A stretch of 64,000 nucleotides of DNA from Ectothiorhodospira shaposhnikovii (lineage in GTDB: Bacteria; Pseudomonadota; Gammaproteobacteria; Ectothiorhodospirales; Ectothiorhodospiraceae). This document shows, piece after piece, positions 19,564-29,066 of the stretch. The translations under genes and the position numbers were made by a program. The notes beneath the pieces are model-generated. The model did no database searches. It was not told the DNA's origin and saw only the letters and a list, made by a program, of their open reading frames with translations. Position 1 is the stretch's first letter. Each line of letters opens with the position of its first letter. The DNA lies in NCBI RefSeq assembly GCF_016584105.1, contig NZ_NRSM01000017.1, positions 17,406 through 81,405 on the forward strand, read 5' to 3'.

Positions 19564-20742
19564 ATGCCTGCCGCCTACTGGAAACTCTCCAGCTTCTATT
19601 TTTTCTATTTCGCCAGTATCGGCGCCTTCATGCCCTACTGGGGGCTGTATCTGAACGAGCAGGGGTTCTCCGCCGGACAGATCGGTGAACTGATGGCCAT
19701 CGTGCTGGCCACCAAGATCATCGCCCCCAATGTCTGGGGCTGGGTGGCGGATCATACGGGGCGCCGCACCCTGGTCATTCGCATCGCCGCCGCCCTGGCC
19801 ATGCTGTGCTTTTCCGGATTACTGTTCTACAGCGGCTACTGGTGGATCGCCGTGGTGATGGCCCTTTTCAGTTTCTTCTGGAACGCGGCCCTGCCTCAAT
19901 TCGAGGCCACCACCATGAACCACCTGGGCAAGAGCACCCATGCCTACAGCCGCATCCGGCTCTGGGGGTCCATCGGTTTCGTGCTTTCCGTGGGTTCCCT
20001 GGGGGCAGTGTTTGAGCGGGTGGATGTGGCCGTCCTGCCCTGGATCGTGTTGGCGCTGCTGGGCTTCATGTGGCTGAGCACCCTGCAGGTCCGTGACGGT
20101 CAGGCGCCGGTGCATGAGTCCACCCCCGTCTCCCTCTGGTCCACCCTGTCCAGTCCCGCAGTGGTCCTGCTGCTGCTTGCCTGTTTCATGATGCAGGCCA
20201 GTCATGGCCCCTATTACGCCTTCTTCACCCTGTATCTGGAACTCCACGGCTACACCCGGACCATGGCCGGTTATCTCTGGGCCCTGGGGGTGCTGGCGGA
20301 GGTGGGCGTGTTCCTCATGATGCACCGGTGGCTGCCCCGTTTCGGCGCCTGGCCGTTGCTGGCGGTGGCCATGTTCGTCACCATGGTGCGCTGGGCCCTG
20401 CTACCGCTGTTCGTGGACAGTCTGCCCATCATCATCCTGGTACAGCTCATGCACGCGGCCAGTTACGGGCTCTATCACGCGGCCGCCATCTCCCTGGTGC
20501 ACCAGTTTTTCGTGGGGCGCCAGCAGGGCAGGGGGCAGGCCCTGTATTCCTCCCTGAGCTTCGGCATGGGCGGGGCCATCGGTGCCCTGATCAGCGGCTA
20601 TGTCTGGGACGGTTTGGGGCCGGCCTGGGTCTATGTGATGGCCTCGATGATGGCCGGTCTGGGCTGGCTGGCCGCCATGGCCGGCAGCCGGGCCTGGAAG
20701 GCTGGCTGGGGGCGTGCTCCATCTTCCCGAAGCAGCCATTAG
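19564..20742 (+). CDS. MFS transporter, HcaT/PPP-family type
   Basis: 392 residues with about 12 hydrophobic helices. The N-terminus (SFYFFYFASIGAFMPYWGLY) and the WGWVADHTGRR loop after helix 2 resemble the MFS_1-like (LacY/phenylpropionate permease-like) group. The substrate cannot be inferred. 34 bases after aroC on the same strand; probably the last gene of this block. Confidence 0.8.
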   Translation: MPAAYWKLSSFYFFYFASIGAFMPYWGLYLNEQGFSAGQIGELMAIVLATKIIAPNVWGWVADHTGRRTLVIRIAAALAMLCFSGLLFYSGYWWIAVVMALFSFFWNAALPQFEATTMNHLGKSTHAYSRIRLWGSIGFVLSVGSLGAVFERVDVAVLPWIVLALLGFMWLSTLQVRDGQAPVHESTPVSLWSTLSSPAVVLLLLACFMMQASHGPYYAFFTLYLELHGYTRTMAGYLWALGVLAEVGVFLMMHRWLPRFGAWPLLAVAMFVTMVRWALLPLFVDSLPIIILVQLMHAASYGLYHAAAISLVHQFFVGRQQGRGQALYSSLSFGMGGAIGALISGYVWDGLGPAWVYVMASMMAGLGWLAAMAGSRAWKAGWGRAPSSRSSH

Positions 20743-20875
20743 TACTACAGCCGCGACTGAATAAAACCGTGGTGTCTGTGGTTGATGTATAGGCAATCAC
20801 AGGCCGAATGATGCAAGGGCTGGAACTTTCCCTCTCGGCATGGACGGCGGTTTACTGGCGTTGCGACTGATCTTC

Positions 20876-22528
20876 TCAACCCTGGACGCCTCGAAACAGC
20901 GTGGGGCCCGCAAAGAGCGCCGCCCCGATAAGAAGGGTCAGCACCAGCAGCGACACGCCCGCGGTGGGCCAGTCGCACAGGCGGCGTTCCACGCGTTCGA
21001 TCACGTTTGCGATGACGCGGCCGGCGCGTGCGGTTATGCCCCCGAGCACCAGGATATCGCCTTCCGGCACGCGCGGCAGGGCCGCGCCGAAACGGCGTAG
21101 GGCGAGTACAAGGACGCTACCAAGCAATACCGGCCAGGCGGCGGCCCAGAGCACCTTGGGGGCGAGGCTCTGCGCGACGGTAACACCCACGAGTGTGGGG
21201 GCCAGCGCCCAGGGCAGGGCCACGGCCAGGAAAGCCATCAGTAGCCAGGGAACCAGCAGACCGGCCTTGGCCCGGGCCGCCGGGGACTCGGCACGGGTAT
21301 CGGCGAGCCGGAACAGGAAATGCAGCATCAACAGGGTACTGCCCGCCGCCGCCACGGTGACGAGGGTCGCAACGAGCCCGTCCCCCAGCGGCGTCTTGGC
21401 GGCGAGCTTGGCCAGGGCCCCTCCCGTGAGCGGCAGACCGCCCAGCGCGAGCGCCAATAGCCCCGCGGGAAGTACCAGTGTCCAGTCGCGTCGCCCCCCC
21501 GAATGGGCGGCGACGCCGACGGAAAGGAACAGCGCCCCCTTGACCAGCACGTGATGCGCGGCGAGGAAGGCGGCCGCCATGGTGGCCGAGGCATTGCCCG
21601 TCTCCAGACCCATGCCGAGCACCGTCGCCACGCCGCCCATCTGGCTCACGCTGGAGTAAGCCAGCACCGTCTTCGGGTTCTGTTGGGTGATGCCGACGAG
21701 CACGGCGTAGAAGGCGGTCAGCAGCCCGATCACGGTCAGCGCTGTGCCCCAGCCGGTCAGGCCCGGGTCGAGAGGCAGGAACAGAATCAACCCGATCACG
21801 CCCGCCTTGATGATCGCACCACTGAGAACCGCCGAGGCCGGCATGGGGGCCGCGGGGTGTGCGATCGGCAACCAGACGTGCAGAGGCAGCAGGCCTGCCT
21901 TCAAACCGAAGCCCGTGATCAGCAGCCCGATGATGTAATGCCGGGCGGGATTTTCGGGCAGCGCCGCGACGACGTCCTGGATCGCGATGCTGGAACCCGG
22001 CGCATACGCGGCGAGCAGCGCGAAGGCAAGCAACAGGCAGACTTCCCCGAATACCGCGAGGCCGATATAGAGCACGCCGGCCTTGCGCGCCGAGGGGGTA
22101 TCGTCGTGGGCGACCAGGCCCCAGGCAGCCAGGCTCACGATGGCAAAGGCGATGTAGAAGGTCAGCAGATCGCCCGCAACGAATACCCCGAGGCTACCGC
22201 ACAGCGTCAGCAGCCACCACTGGGCAAAACGCGCGGCGTTTGGACCCTTGCCCATGTAGCTTCGTGTATAGATCCCCGCGATCATCCAGAGCAGCGAGGC
22301 CGCGCCGAGCAGCACGGCTGCAACGGGATCGAGTGAAAAGGTCAGATTGAGGCGGGAATCGTCCAGCACCAGTGGCTTAGCGTCGTGGGCCAGCAGGGCC
22401 GCGGCCAGGCCGGGCAGCGGAGCCAGTCCGAGCAGCGCCGGCATGCGGGCGCGAACCCGCGGGGACAGGCAGGCCGCCAGCATCGCGAGCGGGACGGCCC
22501 AGGCGGCGATCAGCAGCAGGCTATTCAC
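20876..22528 (-). CDS. NuoL/MrpA-like proton-conducting antiporter subunit
   Basis: 550 residues, about 14 hydrophobic helices, of the complex-I/Mrp antiporter-like family (Proton_antipo_M). The conserved charged helices are seen: the lysine in FGLKAGLLPLHVWLPIAHP, and AYSSVSQMGGVATVLG. A normal MrpA is ~800 residues and carries MbhD/MbhE domains at its C-terminus; here these are in a separate gene (24350-24769). Its start overlaps the upstream antiporter gene by four bases. No NADH- or hydrogenase-module gene is nearby. Confidence 0.8.
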   Translation of the reverse strand: MNSLLLIAAWAVPLAMLAACLSPRVRARMPALLGLAPLPGLAAALLAHDAKPLVLDDSRLNLTFSLDPVAAVLLGAASLLWMIAGIYTRSYMGKGPNAARFAQWWLLTLCGSLGVFVAGDLLTFYIAFAIVSLAAWGLVAHDDTPSARKAGVLYIGLAVFGEVCLLLAFALLAAYAPGSSIAIQDVVAALPENPARHYIIGLLITGFGLKAGLLPLHVWLPIAHPAAPMPASAVLSGAIIKAGVIGLILFLPLDPGLTGWGTALTVIGLLTAFYAVLVGITQQNPKTVLAYSSVSQMGGVATVLGMGLETGNASATMAAAFLAAHHVLVKGALFLSVGVAAHSGGRRDWTLVLPAGLLALALGGLPLTGGALAKLAAKTPLGDGLVATLVTVAAAGSTLLMLHFLFRLADTRAESPAARAKAGLLVPWLLMAFLAVALPWALAPTLVGVTVAQSLAPKVLWAAAWPVLLGSVLVLALRRFGAALPRVPEGDILVLGGITARAGRVIANVIERVERRLCDWPTAGVSLLVLTLLIGAALFAGPTLFRGVQG

Positions 22529-24009
22529 AGGGCGCGTCCGATGTGGACGATGTAGAGAGAGGCCAGCGGCACCAGGCCGACGCCGATCGAGAGCAGCGCG
22601 AGGCCGAGCACCAGAAGTTCCCCGCGCCGGTCCACCGTGGAGCGCAGGGGCAGCGCCCTATCCGACCGGGCCAGGGCACGGGAAAGTACGCGGAACAGGT
22701 AACCACCGGTCAGCAGCCCCCCCGAGACGATGATCAGGATCCACCACCACTGCGCACCCTCGATGGCGGCACGCAGCAGCAGCCACTTGGCCATGAAGCC
22801 GCCGCTTGGCGGCAGGCCCATCAGCGAAAGGCCGGCCAGCCCGAACGCAAACAGGGGTACGGGCAGTACGCGTCCGATGCCCTCCATGTCCAGGATGCGG
22901 TCGTGTCCGATCGACTTCGCGATCAGACCTGCCGCCAGGCACATCGAGGCCTTGGCCAGCGCATGCGACACCGCTTGCAGGATCCCGCCCGTCCAGGCCG
23001 CGGTGCCGAGTTGGGTGGCGCTTGCCAGCGGGAAGGCCAGAAACAGGTAGCCGATTTGCGCCACCGTCGAATAGGCGATCAGCATCTTCAGGCGCGCCTG
23101 TCGCAGGGCAAGCACACTTCCCACCAGGATCGCGGCCGCTCCCAGGGCCCCGAGCAGTTGGGCCGCCATCGGCGTCGCCACGCCGGGTAGCGCATCCACC
23201 CACACCCGGATGATGAGCACGAAGGAACCCTTCACCACCAGTCCCGAGATCAACGCGCTGGCGGCCGCCGGGGCAGCGGCATGGGCGGCGGGGAGCCAGA
23301 TGTGCAGGGGGAACAGGGCGGTCTTCGTGAGTAGCCCCACCGTCATCAGTGCGGCTGCCAGCTGGGTCGTGGGTTCGACACGGACGCGCTCGGCGAGCAG
23401 GGCGATATCGAGCGTGCCGTAGGACCCGTAGAGCAGCGCCACGCCCAGCAGGAACAGGGCGGAGCCCAGCAGCGAGAAGAGGAGATAACGCAGGGCGGCG
23501 GTCAGGGCCTCCGGGCGTCCGCTCAGACCGACCAGCGGGACGGCACCGAGGGTGAGCAGTTCCAGTGCCACGAACAGGGTGAACAAATCCGAAGCGAGAA
23601 AGACCGCGTTGAGTGCGGCCCAGATCGTCAGCAACAGAGTCCAGAACACCTGCGGTGCCCGGGTCTCGGGTATTCCACGTGGCATGCCGAAATCGGAACG
23701 GGCATAGAGTCCGGCCGCGCCGATCACGACCGCGGTGGTGGCCAGCATCACGATGGAGAGCCCGTCGGCACGTAGCAGCACACCCAGGGGGGGCGCCCAG
23801 CCGCCCAGCACATATTCCAGTGCATCGCCGCGACGGATCACGGTGGCGGCGATGGCGACGACAATGCCGAGTTCGAGCGCCAGCAGCACGAGCCCGATCC
23901 GTCCCGCATGCCGCCCCCCCAGTATCAACAGCAACGGGATGCCGAGCACCGGCCCGAAGATCGCAAGGACCAGCAGGAAACCCTCGGGTGCCGCGGTCGC
24001 GGGACTCAT
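22525..24009 (-). CDS. MrpD/NuoN-like antiporter subunit
   Basis: 494 residues, multispanning, same superfamily as the neighbour. Diagnostic stretches are LLTKTALFPLHIWLPAAHAAAP and AYSTVAQIGYLFLAF, with the conserved Glu and Lys of helices 5 and 7 (FVALELLTLGAVPL, TKTALFP). Overlaps both neighbours by four bases, so translation is coupled. Best read as the MrpD-type subunit of a reduced Mrp-like complex. Confidence 0.8.
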   Translation of the reverse strand: MSPATAAPEGFLLVLAIFGPVLGIPLLLILGGRHAGRIGLVLLALELGIVVAIAATVIRRGDALEYVLGGWAPPLGVLLRADGLSIVMLATTAVVIGAAGLYARSDFGMPRGIPETRAPQVFWTLLLTIWAALNAVFLASDLFTLFVALELLTLGAVPLVGLSGRPEALTAALRYLLFSLLGSALFLLGVALLYGSYGTLDIALLAERVRVEPTTQLAAALMTVGLLTKTALFPLHIWLPAAHAAAPAAASALISGLVVKGSFVLIIRVWVDALPGVATPMAAQLLGALGAAAILVGSVLALRQARLKMLIAYSTVAQIGYLFLAFPLASATQLGTAAWTGGILQAVSHALAKASMCLAAGLIAKSIGHDRILDMEGIGRVLPVPLFAFGLAGLSLMGLPPSGGFMAKWLLLRAAIEGAQWWWILIIVSGGLLTGGYLFRVLSRALARSDRALPLRSTVDRRGELLVLGLALLSIGVGLVPLASLYIVHIGRAL

Positions 24010-24353
24010 GAATCAGCGTCCTTGCCGTCGCCTGGGGCAGGTGGCTCAGGCCGTAGTGTCACCCGGCCGGTCTCGGCGAACAGCCGAAGCATGATCGCCA
24101 CGGCGAGTGCGGTGCCGGCAAGTGCCACGACGATGGCGATGATCACGAAGGCTTGGGCCACCGGGTCCGCGGGGAACCCGGCTGTCGCCCCTTGGCGGAG
24201 GACCACGCCGAAGACGAGAAACAGGCCACCGCCCAGAACGTTGAATGCGAGAATCTTGCGCAGTGGATGGGGCTGCGTCAGAAGCCCGTAGAGGCCCAGG
24301 CCCACCAGCGCGGCGGCGAGCAACCCATACAGCGTGGTGATGGTCGGTGTCAC
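24006..24353 (-). CDS. MrpC/NuoK-like subunit
   Basis: 115 residues with three transmembrane helices, beginning with GTG at 24353 (TPTITTLYGLLAAALVGLG). The segment KILAFNVLGGGLFLVFGV and DPVAQAFVIIAIVVALAGTAL matches the NuoK/MrpC pattern (DPV-x-QA-x-V-x-TAIVI). Starts inside the end of the upstream gene. Confidence 0.8.
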   Translation of the reverse strand: MTPTITTLYGLLAAALVGLGLYGLLTQPHPLRKILAFNVLGGGLFLVFGVVLRQGATAGFPADPVAQAFVIIAIVVALAGTALAVAIMLRLFAETGRVTLRPEPPAPGDGKDADS

Positions 24354-24769
24354 CGTTCGGCACGCTTCGCGTCTTGCGCCGCGGACATGCCGGCCGGGAG
24401 CGGGGAGGGCGGCTGCCTCGGCGGACTTTCCAGCAGCATGACGAGCGCGACCGCCACCGAAACCACGATGCAAAGCACCGCGATCAGACTGCGCATGGCC
24501 GGGCCGGGACGCTCCGGGATCGCGGCTTCCTCGCTGGCACGCATGCGCGCGGCGGCAGATAGCAGCAGCACGCCGGTCACTATGGCCACCGCTGCCTGGG
24601 TCAAGGCCACTTCCACTGTGCCCAGGCGCACCCAGACCAGCCCCAGCAACAGGCCGAAGGCAATAAAGCCCACCGCCGCCGCAAAAGTGGCCCGCGCGAC
24701 ATGGATCCAGATGGCGGCAACCAGCACCCACATGATCAGTCCGAGCTCGATGAACCCCGGGCCGGTCAT
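24350..24769 (-). CDS. DUF4040 (MbhD) - MbhE-like subunit, detached MrpA C-terminus
   Basis: 139-residue membrane protein. Residues ~5-75 form a DUF4040/MbhD domain (VWVRLGTVEVALTQAAVAIVTG), and a further helix (RSLIAVLCIVVSVAVALVML) looks like MbhE. In canonical Mrp these domains are at the end of MrpA. There is no MnhB domain, and no MrpE, F or G in the 117 bases upstream. ATG 24769 is preferred over GTG 24784 because it overlaps the stop of a small upstream frame in ATGA. Confidence 0.65.
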   Translation of the reverse strand: MTGPGFIELGLIMWVLVAAIWIHVARATFAAAVGFIAFGLLLGLVWVRLGTVEVALTQAAVAIVTGVLLLSAAARMRASEEAAIPERPGPAMRSLIAVLCIVVSVAVALVMLLESPPRQPPSPLPAGMSAAQDAKRAER

Positions 24770-24891
24770 GCGGCGCAGGACCACTGCCGTGCGAAGCGTG
24801 CCGGCAAGCGGTTCCCCATGGTGCCCGCCAACTGCACCAGGAGCCGGATCACAGGCTTCTGGTGCACGGACAGTCCGCGAAGCATGTGCAT
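24766..24891 (-). CDS. Possible 41-residue linker ORF
   Basis: A short frame fills the gap between the adaptor stop (24902) and the MbhD-like gene. It has AGGTGAG before two ATGs (24891 and 24885), and its TGA overlaps the next ATG in ATGA, as other genes of this run do. The product (LRGLSVHQKPVIRLLVQLAG then NRLPARFARQW) is basic, with no recognisable domain. It may be a leader that couples translation, or a remnant of a lost Mrp subunit. Confidence 0.3.
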   Translation of the reverse strand: MHMLRGLSVHQKPVIRLLVQLAGTMGNRLPARFARQWSCAA

Positions 24892-24901
24892 CTCACCTGC
24901 G

Positions 24902-25975
24902 TCATTGGCTCAACATCCCGGTGCGATAGGGGCTGATCACCATGCCGGCCTGTAGTCGGTCCACACCCGCGGAGACGATCTTCTGGCCACCGTGCAGCCC
25001 CTCCAGCACGACCACCATGCCGTGACCGGCCTCGCCCAGGGTCACCGCCTGGCGCGCGATCGCGTAGGTCTCCGGGTCGACTGCCCAGACGAAAGCATCA
25101 CCCGCCTCGGTTTTGCCTACCGCGCTAAGGGGAATATGCAATACGGACCGAAGGTAGACGTTGGGGCGTGCGTAGACGGTTGCGGTCATGCCGGGCAGCA
25201 GATTGATGTCCTCGGGCCGGTCGATTGCCAGGGTCACCCGGAAGCTCTGCGTGACGGCGTCTGCCCGGGTGGCGATCTCGGTGACCCTGGCGGGGAATGC
25301 CCGGTCGGGGGCCGCGGCGAAGACGGCCTCGGCGACAGGCCTGTCCCGCGGCAGTTCTCTCAAACGCCCCAGTACCCGTTCAGGGAGATCGACGACCACC
25401 TCCAGCGCCTCGGACGCCTCCAGCAGCAGTACTGGTTGATCGGCCCGAACCCTCTGGTGGTTTTCGATCAGTGTGGCGGCGACGATGCCGTCGAAGGGGG
25501 CCGTGAGCGTTGCGTCCTCAAGGACCTTGCGCGCCTGCGCGGTGCGTAGCGTCGCGATCTCGAATTCGGCCCGCTTCCGGTCCACTTCGGCCGGGGTCAC
25601 CGGCGACACGGGCGAGCCGGCCAGTCTGGAGAAGCGCAGGAAGTCCGCTTCCGCAAGCGCCAGCCGGGCCTCCTCCAGGGCAACACGGTTTTTCAGGTCG
25701 CGCGGATCGAGCTGGGCCAGCAGTTCGCCGGTTGCAACCCGCTGCCCGGCGACCACCGGCCGTTCGCTCAGCAGCCCGGCCACGGGGAAGGCCAGCTCCG
25801 AACGCCGGGTCGCCTGTACCCGTCCCGGCAGTTCCAGGATTTCCTCGTCAACCCCCACCACAAGCGTCTGTACCAGGGGCGCCCGCCCGGTCTCATCCAG
25901 GATGGTACGGGCGGCGGTCTGCGCCTGGGCCGTACCGGCGTGCAGCAATACCAACACCAGCAGGATCATTTTCAT
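24902..25975 (-). CDS. RND periplasmic adaptor (membrane-fusion protein), second adaptor
   Basis: 357 residues with a cleavable signal peptide (MKMILLVLVLLHAGTAQAQ). The lipoyl/barrel-sandwich halves are visible (ELAFPVAGLLSERPVVAGQRV and DATLTAPFDGIVAATLIENHQ) with a helical hairpin between. The stretch NLLPGMTATVYARP is typical of AcrA/MexA relatives. ATG 25975 has AGGAGAGG upstream. It lies 10 bases downstream of the RND pump gene, so with the lipoprotein adaptor upstream the pump is flanked by two adaptors. Confidence 0.85.
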   Translation of the reverse strand: MKMILLVLVLLHAGTAQAQTAARTILDETGRAPLVQTLVVGVDEEILELPGRVQATRRSELAFPVAGLLSERPVVAGQRVATGELLAQLDPRDLKNRVALEEARLALAEADFLRFSRLAGSPVSPVTPAEVDRKRAEFEIATLRTAQARKVLEDATLTAPFDGIVAATLIENHQRVRADQPVLLLEASEALEVVVDLPERVLGRLRELPRDRPVAEAVFAAAPDRAFPARVTEIATRADAVTQSFRVTLAIDRPEDINLLPGMTATVYARPNVYLRSVLHIPLSAVGKTEAGDAFVWAVDPETYAIARQAVTLGEAGHGMVVVLEGLHGGQKIVSAGVDRLQAGMVISPYRTGMLSQ

Positions 25976-25985
25976 GTTCCTCTCC

Positions 25986-28900
25986 TCAGGATGCCGGCAC
26001 CGCGGGACCGGGGTCCACGGGCTCGTCCCTGGATCGCGACGGCACCCGGTACAGGGTTGCGTACAGTACCGGCACCACGACCAGCGTGAGTACCGTGGCA
26101 AAGCTGAGTCCGCCGATGATGGTCACGGCCATGCCGACGAAGAAGGGATCCTGGAACAGGGGCAGCATGCCCAGCACCGTGGTGCCCGCGGCCATCACCA
26201 CCGGTCGGATGCGGCTGACACCGGCGTTGAGCACCGCATCCAGGGGCATCCTTCCTTCGCGCAGTTCCAGGTTGATCTCGTCCATCAGCACGATGGCATT
26301 CTTGATCAACATGCCGGACAGTGCGAGGAAGCCCAGCAGCGCCATGAAGCCGAAGGGCTCGTTGGCCAGGAGAAGCCCGACGGTGACACCGATCACGGCG
26401 AGCGGCACCGTGAGCATGATCGCCAGCGGCTGGCGCAGGTTATTGAACAGCAGCACTAGGATCAGGACCATCAGCAGCAGCGGCACCGGTATGCCGGCGG
26501 CTATGTAACGCTGGGCACGGGCCGAGTCCTCGAACTCGCCCCCCCACTCCAGACGGTAGTCCGGCGGGAGTTCCAGCGCATCGATCTGGGGCTTGACCGC
26601 GGCCAGCAGGGTACTGGCTAGCTCGCCGGGAAAGGCGTCGGCCCGCACTTCAATGGTGCGCACGCGATCACGCCGCATGATGATCGGGTTGTCCCACTCC
26701 ACCTCGAAACCGCTGACAACCTGCCGTAGCGGGATTGCCTGTTCGGCCGCTGGGCTCCAGACTTGCACGTCGCCGAGACTGGCGACGTCCCGCCGTTCGT
26801 CCTCCGGCGCCCGGGAGATGATGGGAATCAGGTCGTCGCCCTCGCGATAGAGACCGACCATGTTGCCCTCGGTCGCCCGCTGCAGGGCGCGCGCCAGCTG
26901 GGGCCGGTCGATGCCGGTGAGCCGTGCCTGCGCCTCGGAGAACTGCGGCGCCAGCACCATCGTCTGCTGACGCCAGTCCGTGGTTGCGATCTGTGCCAGT
27001 CCGGAATCGGCGATGATCCGTTCGGCCTGAGCCGCCAGGTCGCGCAGGACCTCCGGGTCCGGACCGCTGAACCGTGCCCGGACCTTGAATGCGCCGCCGG
27101 GTCCCAGCTGGAACAGGTTCACGACCGGCTCGCCGTTCGGAAGCGTGTCCCGGATGAAGTCGTAGACATCGAGCGTGAGGTCACCGATCCTGCGCCGGTC
27201 ATCCACCTCGACAATCAGCTGACCGTAGCTGCGGTTGGGGTCTTCCGGCGTGTAGGTCAGCTGGAAGCGCTGCGCGCCGCTGCCGACGAAGCTGGAGACG
27301 GCGACCACCTCTTCCCGGGAGAGCAGGTAGTCCTCGATGACCTTCATGTCCGCCGAGGTGGCGTGGATGTCGGCCCCCTGCGGCAGGTAGTAGTTGACCA
27401 TGAACTGGGGCTGGGTCGATGGCGGGAAGAATCCTTCCCGAAGCATGCCGAAGCCGATGATGGCCAGGACGAGGAGGCCGACCGTCGCGGCCAGGGTCAG
27501 GTAGCGGACCCGGATGCAGAGCACCAGGAAGCTGCGATAGGTTCGGTAGAACCGGCTCTCACCGCCGGAGGACGCCTTTTCCGGCTTCAGGAACAGGTGG
27601 CAGAGCAGTGGGGTCAGGGTCAGGGCCGTGATCCAGCTCAGCAGCAGCGAAACCAGCATCACCACGAACAGGGAACGGGTGTACTCACCGGTGTTGTCGG
27701 CGGAGAAGCCGATGGGGACGAAGGCGAGCACCGCGATGCCGGTTGCGCCGAGCAGGGGCATGGCCGTCTGCGCGATGATCTCCTTTGCGGCCTTGATCCG
27801 CTCCATGCCCCGGGTAATACGCACCAGGATCCCGTCCGTGACGACGATGGCATTGTCCACCAGCATGCCCAGCGCGATGATCAGTGCACCCAGCGAGATG
27901 CGTTGCAGGGTGATGTCCAGCGCATACATCACGATCAGCGTGCCAAGGATGGTCACCAGGAGCACGACGCCGATGATGAGGCCGGAGCGCAGCCCCATGA
28001 ACACCAGCAGCACGACGATGACGATGGCCACGGCCTGGGCGAGGCTGACGATGAAGTTGTTGATCGCCTCGGTCACCGCGCGGGCCTGGAAGGCGATCAC
28101 GTCGATTTCGATGCCGACGGGTGTGAGCGGCGCCAGCTCCGCCAGTCGCCGTTCCACCAGTTCACCCATCACCACCACGTTCCCGCCCGAGACGGTGGAG
28201 ATGCCCAGTCCGATCGCCGGCTTGCCGTTGAAGCGCATCAGGGCCGTGGGCGGGTCCTGGTAGCCGCGGGTGACGGTCGCCAGGTCACGTACCCGGATCA
28301 GCCGCCCCTGGCCGGTGGGATCCGGAATCAGCACATTGGAGATGGCCTCCACGGAATCAAACTCGCCGGTGGGCCGCACGACGATCCGGCTACCCCCGAC
28401 GCTGACCCGTCCGGCGTCGGTCACCGTGTTCTGCTCGCCGATGGTCCGGTACACGAGTTCCAGCGGGATGCCCAGTTGAGCCATTCGGGCGCGTGAAACC
28501 TCAAGGAAGATGTGCTCGCGCTGAACGCCGTTCAGCGCGACGCTCGCGACACCGGGAACTTGCAGGAGTTCGCGGCGCAACAGGTCGGCGTAATCCTTCA
28601 GCGCCGAGTACGAGAAGCCCTCTCCGGTGATGGCCAGGTACACACCAAAGACGTCCCCGAAATTGTCGTTCACGACGGAGGGGAGCGCCCCGGGCGGCAG
28701 GCGGGACTGGGCGTCGCCGACCTGGCGTCGGAGTTCGTCCCAGATCTGCGGCATTTCCGCGGCCGTATAGGCCTGCTGGATCTCCGGTGTGATGATGGAC
28801 AGCCCGTCCGTGGACTGGGAGGTGATGCGCCATAGCTGCGGCATCTGCTGGATTGCGGTCTCCAGCACGTCCGTGACCTCGCGCTGGACCTCCTCGGCGC

Positions 28901-29066
28901 TGGCCCCCGGGTACTGGGTCACCACCTTGGCCACCTTGATCGTGAACTCGGGGTCCTCCAGCCGCCCCATGTTCTCGTAGGCGAAGATGCCGCCGCCGAT
29001 GGTCAGGAAGGTGATGAACAGGACGATGACCTTCTTGTGAATCGACAGCTCGGCGATGTTCATCAT
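25986..29066 (-). CDS. RND efflux pump inner-membrane transporter
   Basis: 1026 residues with the RND arrangement of 12 helices and two large periplasmic loops. Helix-4 motif is GMLVDNAIVVTD (Asp404-Asn405); AcrB-type pumps have two aspartates here. The helix-10 lysine is in GMLIKNAIVLMDE. Known TriC-like pumps use two adaptors, as the neighbours suggest here. The start (ATG 29066 or 29063) overlaps the stop of the upstream adaptor. No TolC-type outer-membrane factor is encoded in the window. Substrate is unknown. Confidence 0.9.
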   Translation of the reverse strand: MMNIAELSIHKKVIVLFITFLTIGGGIFAYENMGRLEDPEFTIKVAKVVTQYPGASAEEVQREVTDVLETAIQQMPQLWRITSQSTDGLSIITPEIQQAYTAAEMPQIWDELRRQVGDAQSRLPPGALPSVVNDNFGDVFGVYLAITGEGFSYSALKDYADLLRRELLQVPGVASVALNGVQREHIFLEVSRARMAQLGIPLELVYRTIGEQNTVTDAGRVSVGGSRIVVRPTGEFDSVEAISNVLIPDPTGQGRLIRVRDLATVTRGYQDPPTALMRFNGKPAIGLGISTVSGGNVVVMGELVERRLAELAPLTPVGIEIDVIAFQARAVTEAINNFIVSLAQAVAIVIVVLLVFMGLRSGLIIGVVLLVTILGTLIVMYALDITLQRISLGALIIALGMLVDNAIVVTDGILVRITRGMERIKAAKEIIAQTAMPLLGATGIAVLAFVPIGFSADNTGEYTRSLFVVMLVSLLLSWITALTLTPLLCHLFLKPEKASSGGESRFYRTYRSFLVLCIRVRYLTLAATVGLLVLAIIGFGMLREGFFPPSTQPQFMVNYYLPQGADIHATSADMKVIEDYLLSREEVVAVSSFVGSGAQRFQLTYTPEDPNRSYGQLIVEVDDRRRIGDLTLDVYDFIRDTLPNGEPVVNLFQLGPGGAFKVRARFSGPDPEVLRDLAAQAERIIADSGLAQIATTDWRQQTMVLAPQFSEAQARLTGIDRPQLARALQRATEGNMVGLYREGDDLIPIISRAPEDERRDVASLGDVQVWSPAAEQAIPLRQVVSGFEVEWDNPIIMRRDRVRTIEVRADAFPGELASTLLAAVKPQIDALELPPDYRLEWGGEFEDSARAQRYIAAGIPVPLLLMVLILVLLFNNLRQPLAIMLTVPLAVIGVTVGLLLANEPFGFMALLGFLALSGMLIKNAIVLMDEINLELREGRMPLDAVLNAGVSRIRPVVMAAGTTVLGMLPLFQDPFFVGMAVTIIGGLSFATVLTLVVVPVLYATLYRVPSRSRDEPVDPGPAVPAS

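Noticed and set aside
26763..28496. 577-codon frame antisense to the RND pump
   Set aside because: Asp/Gln/His-rich shadow translation, no domain.
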